Source of the DNA: a virus
IMG/VR virus record: IMGVR_UViG_3300015360_000134
Coordinates: 1-30,966 of that record
DNA length: 30,966 nucleotides
Reading direction: 5' to 3' (one strand)
In this document: positions 30,056 through 30,966 of the stretch, piece by piece
How the letters are laid out: every line of letters starts with the position of its first letter
Numbering within the stretch: the stretch's first letter is position 1
Translations under genes and position numbers: made by a program
Notes under the pieces: generated by a model
Told to the model about the DNA's origin: nothing
The model's database searches: none
The model's input: only the letters and a program-made list of their open reading frames with translations

Positions 30056-30142
30056 TTATTTCTTTTTGGTTGATTTCTTTTTGGTCGATTTAGCAACGGG
30101 TTTTTTTGTAGGAGCTTTCTTTTCTTTTGCTGAGTAAGCCAT
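30056..30142 (-). CDS. 28-residue lysine-rich peptide
   Basis: This small ORF (ATG at 30142, TAA at 30056) encodes MAYSAKEKKAPTKKP followed by VAKSTKKKSTKKK: 13 of 28 residues are lysine, with A, P, S and T, like histone H1 tails. It ends 11 bases before a good terminator and follows another small gene, so the placement is that of a real gene. The ribosome site is weak (GAAAGTGA). A nucleic-acid-binding or condensing role is only a guess. Confidence 0.5.
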   Translation of the reverse strand: MAYSAKEKKAPTKKPVAKSTKKKSTKKK

Positions 30143-30172
30143 GTCAATTCACTTTCATCGAGCTTGAGAAAG

Positions 30173-30370
30173 TTAATGGAGCACTTCATCTTTAGGAGCG
30201 CCTCGTGGTCGTTTGACCGTTTTGATTTCAAGCTCTTGCGACCCACTTTTCTCCAATCGATTGAAGAGATCAAGGAGAACTTGAAGCTCATCAGTGGAAA
30301 AGTTCTCAATTCTCCCTAGAACTTCGTGCAAAACGTCTTCGAAAGTGGGTGGGGGTTTAGGCTTTCCCAT
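30173..30370 (-). CDS. Small hypothetical protein
   Basis: I prefer the ATG at 30370 (65 residues); a TTG five codons upstream is also open. Sequence MGKPKPPPTFEDVLHEVLGRIENFSTDELQVLLDLFNRLEK: an N-terminal proline-rich start, two amphipathic helices and a basic end (KTVKRPRGAPKDEVLH). It follows the small membrane peptide by 5 bases. The helical pair could be a dimerisation or protein-binding unit. No family recognised. Confidence 0.55.
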   Translation of the reverse strand: MGKPKPPPTFEDVLHEVLGRIENFSTDELQVLLDLFNRLEKSGSQELEIKTVKRPRGAPKDEVLH

Positions 30371-30375
30371 GGGGG

Positions 30376-30462
30376 TTAATCCCAAAAGCTTTCGTAGTAA
30401 TGAACGACAGCAAAAAGAGCGATCACGCCCAGGACAAGAATCAAGGTCGGGCTATGTTCCAT
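30376..30462 (-). CDS. 28-residue single-span membrane peptide
   Basis: ATG at 30462 to TAA at 30376. It starts MEHSPTLILVLGVIALFAVV and ends HYYESFWD. Residues 6-20 are strongly hydrophobic, enough for one short membrane span with a charged aromatic end. There is no clear ribosome site. It stops 5 bases before the next start, in operon-like spacing. Membrane micropeptides are common in phages but this call is tentative. Confidence 0.4.
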   Translation of the reverse strand: MEHSPTLILVLGVIALFAVVHYYESFWD

Positions 30463-30572
30463 CGCTTTATTGTGAAGGAGCTTGAGAAGGGCGCAAGTTT
30501 TTTTGTTTCAAGTGAAAGATCGCAGCCTGGTAGGGGTTCATCTGTCTTGAGCTGCCCGATCACGGCGTTCAT
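30441..30572 (-). CDS. Possible 43-residue leader ORF of the late operon
   Basis: ATG at 30572, TGA at 30441. Starts MNAVIGQLKTDEPLPGCDLS. It overlaps the membrane peptide gene by 22 bases in another frame and has no ribosome site. The stretch 30573-30676 between it and the promoter-like element contains no better ORF. Weak. Confidence 0.25.
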   Translation of the reverse strand: MNAVIGQLKTDEPLPGCDLSLETKKLAPFSSSFTIKRWNIARP

Positions 30573-30676
30573 CTTGCGTTGTGTATAGTGATCCTCTCTA
30601 AGTCTTTTAAAGAAATCTCCGAAGTAAAGAATGAGGTGTATGACTACGAATACTCAGAAAATAAACGTGGCTCATT

Positions 30677-30732
30677 ACAGAATCCCTTTTCACTCTTATT
30701 TTAATAAGCTCATTTAATTGCAGCGCGTGCAA
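30677..30732 (-). promoter_or_regulatory. Late-operon promoter/operator element (56-bp, right copy)
   Basis: Inverted copy of 1749-1804 (54 of 56 identical) pointing leftwards into the late region. Here the palindrome is perfect: TTAATTGCA-GCGCG-TGCAATTAA at 30714-30736. The AT-rich TATTAAAAT follows at the same distance. First solid gene in that direction begins at 30370, so a leader of over 200 bases is expected. Shared control with the early operon is inferred. Confidence 0.6.
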
Positions 30733-30750
30733 TTAAGGCTTGTGTGATGA

Positions 30751-30770
30751 CTACAGGTAAGCCGAACCAC
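30751..30770 (+). repeat. 20-bp direct repeat, right copy
   Basis: Identical to 1644-1663. Here it lies 67 bp upstream of the TnpB-like gene and can be bracketed by GACT (30749-30752) and AGTC (30771-30774). A partial relative, GACTACAGGAAAG, is at 1398-1410. Confidence 0.85.
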
Positions 30771-30836
30771 AGTCGGAACATTTGCGTAACAGAGTGAGAT
30801 GTGTTTAAGAGAGTCACGACGGCGAACGGAGATAAG

Positions 30837-30966
30837 ATGCTGACTAGGGCCTTACATTTACAAGTGCTGCCTAACCCAGGGAAACTCGAAGACCTGCGGT
30901 ACTCCGCCGCGCGCTTTGGTTTATTCGTTCAGCACTTTATTACGCAACTATATTTTAATCGTCGGA
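30837..30966 (+). CDS. Gene with TnpB/OrfB-like N-terminus (partial, runs off the right edge)
   Basis: The ATG at 30837 has GGAG 7 bases upstream and the frame is open to the edge (43 residues). Sequence begins MLTRALHLQVLPNPGKLEDL and continues with ARFGLFVQHFITQLYFNRR. The pattern (basic residue, alternating hydrophobics, L-x-P-N, then a helix with RF and a further helix) is like the N-terminus of IS605 OrfB/TnpB RNA-guided nucleases and their phage relatives. The catalytic RuvC-like part is outside the window, so activity cannot be judged. It diverges from the late promoter. Alternative: an unrelated early protein. Confidence 0.4.
   Translation, partial: MLTRALHLQVLPNPGKLEDLRYSAARFGLFVQHFITQLYFNRR

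Noticed and set aside
30013-30309. 98-codon minus-strand ORF
   Set aside because: It overlaps the gene at 30173-30370, the lysine-rich peptide and the terminator stem in another frame; composition is irregular and it has no ribosome site.
1644-30770. 20-bp repeats as prophage attachment sites
   Set aside because: No integrase is seen, structural genes lie between them in normal phage order, and each repeat is tied to a promoter element rather than to a tRNA or host gene border.

Overview
The window is almost entirely a tailed double-stranded DNA phage (or prophage) of siphovirus type. Evidence: HK97-type head genes (small and large terminase, portal, scaffold, coat), a lambda-like tail assembly chaperone pair with a frameshift site, a 948-residue tape measure, a tail tube, tail-tip proteins and a glycine-rich fibre, and no sheath or contractile baseplate genes. 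A lipoprotein with a lipobox and a T4-type lysozyme point to a Gram-negative host; nothing fixes the host genus. No integrase is seen. Both ends of the window cut through genes, so the genome is longer than the window.

Layout. (1) 1-1381, minus strand: recombination operon with a DnaJ-like zinc protein, an ERF single-strand annealing protein and a partial coiled-coil plus conserved phage domain protein. (2) 1382-1848: control region with a ribbon-helix-helix regulator, an operator-like palindrome, a possible structured RNA and a 56-bp promoter-like element. (3) 1849-4954, plus strand: early replication operon, with a replication initiator carrying five 11-bp iterons inside its own gene, a DnaB-type helicase and several small zinc or membrane proteins. 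(4) 4961-4986: convergent terminator. (5) 30462 down to 4991, minus strand: one long late region, in order of transcription small orphan genes, a ParB-methyltransferase fusion, terminases, portal, head completion, scaffold, coat, decoration proteins, connectors, tail tube, chaperones, tape measure, tail tip, fibre, lysozyme, lysis cassette, RecU-like resolvase, a tRNA-like gene and a small antitoxin-like protein. (6) 30837 to the end, plus strand: the start of a gene whose N-terminus resembles TnpB/OrfB proteins.

How it fits together. The early and late operons start next to inverted, nearly identical copies of the same 56-bp element (54 of 56 positions), each with a palindrome built on TTGCA/TGCAA, so they are probably controlled by the same factor. 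A 20-bp direct repeat lies beside each copy. The late region has internal control points: a strong terminator behind the coat/decoration genes, a 15-bp hairpin before the tail tube, and a promoter plus terminator unit just before the lysis cassette that looks like lambda pR'-tR'. The least explained parts are the two copies of the 56-bp element and 20-bp repeat, the candidate small RNA at 6761-6834, the tRNA-like gene with an abnormal anticodon arm, and the TnpB-like gene at the right edge.
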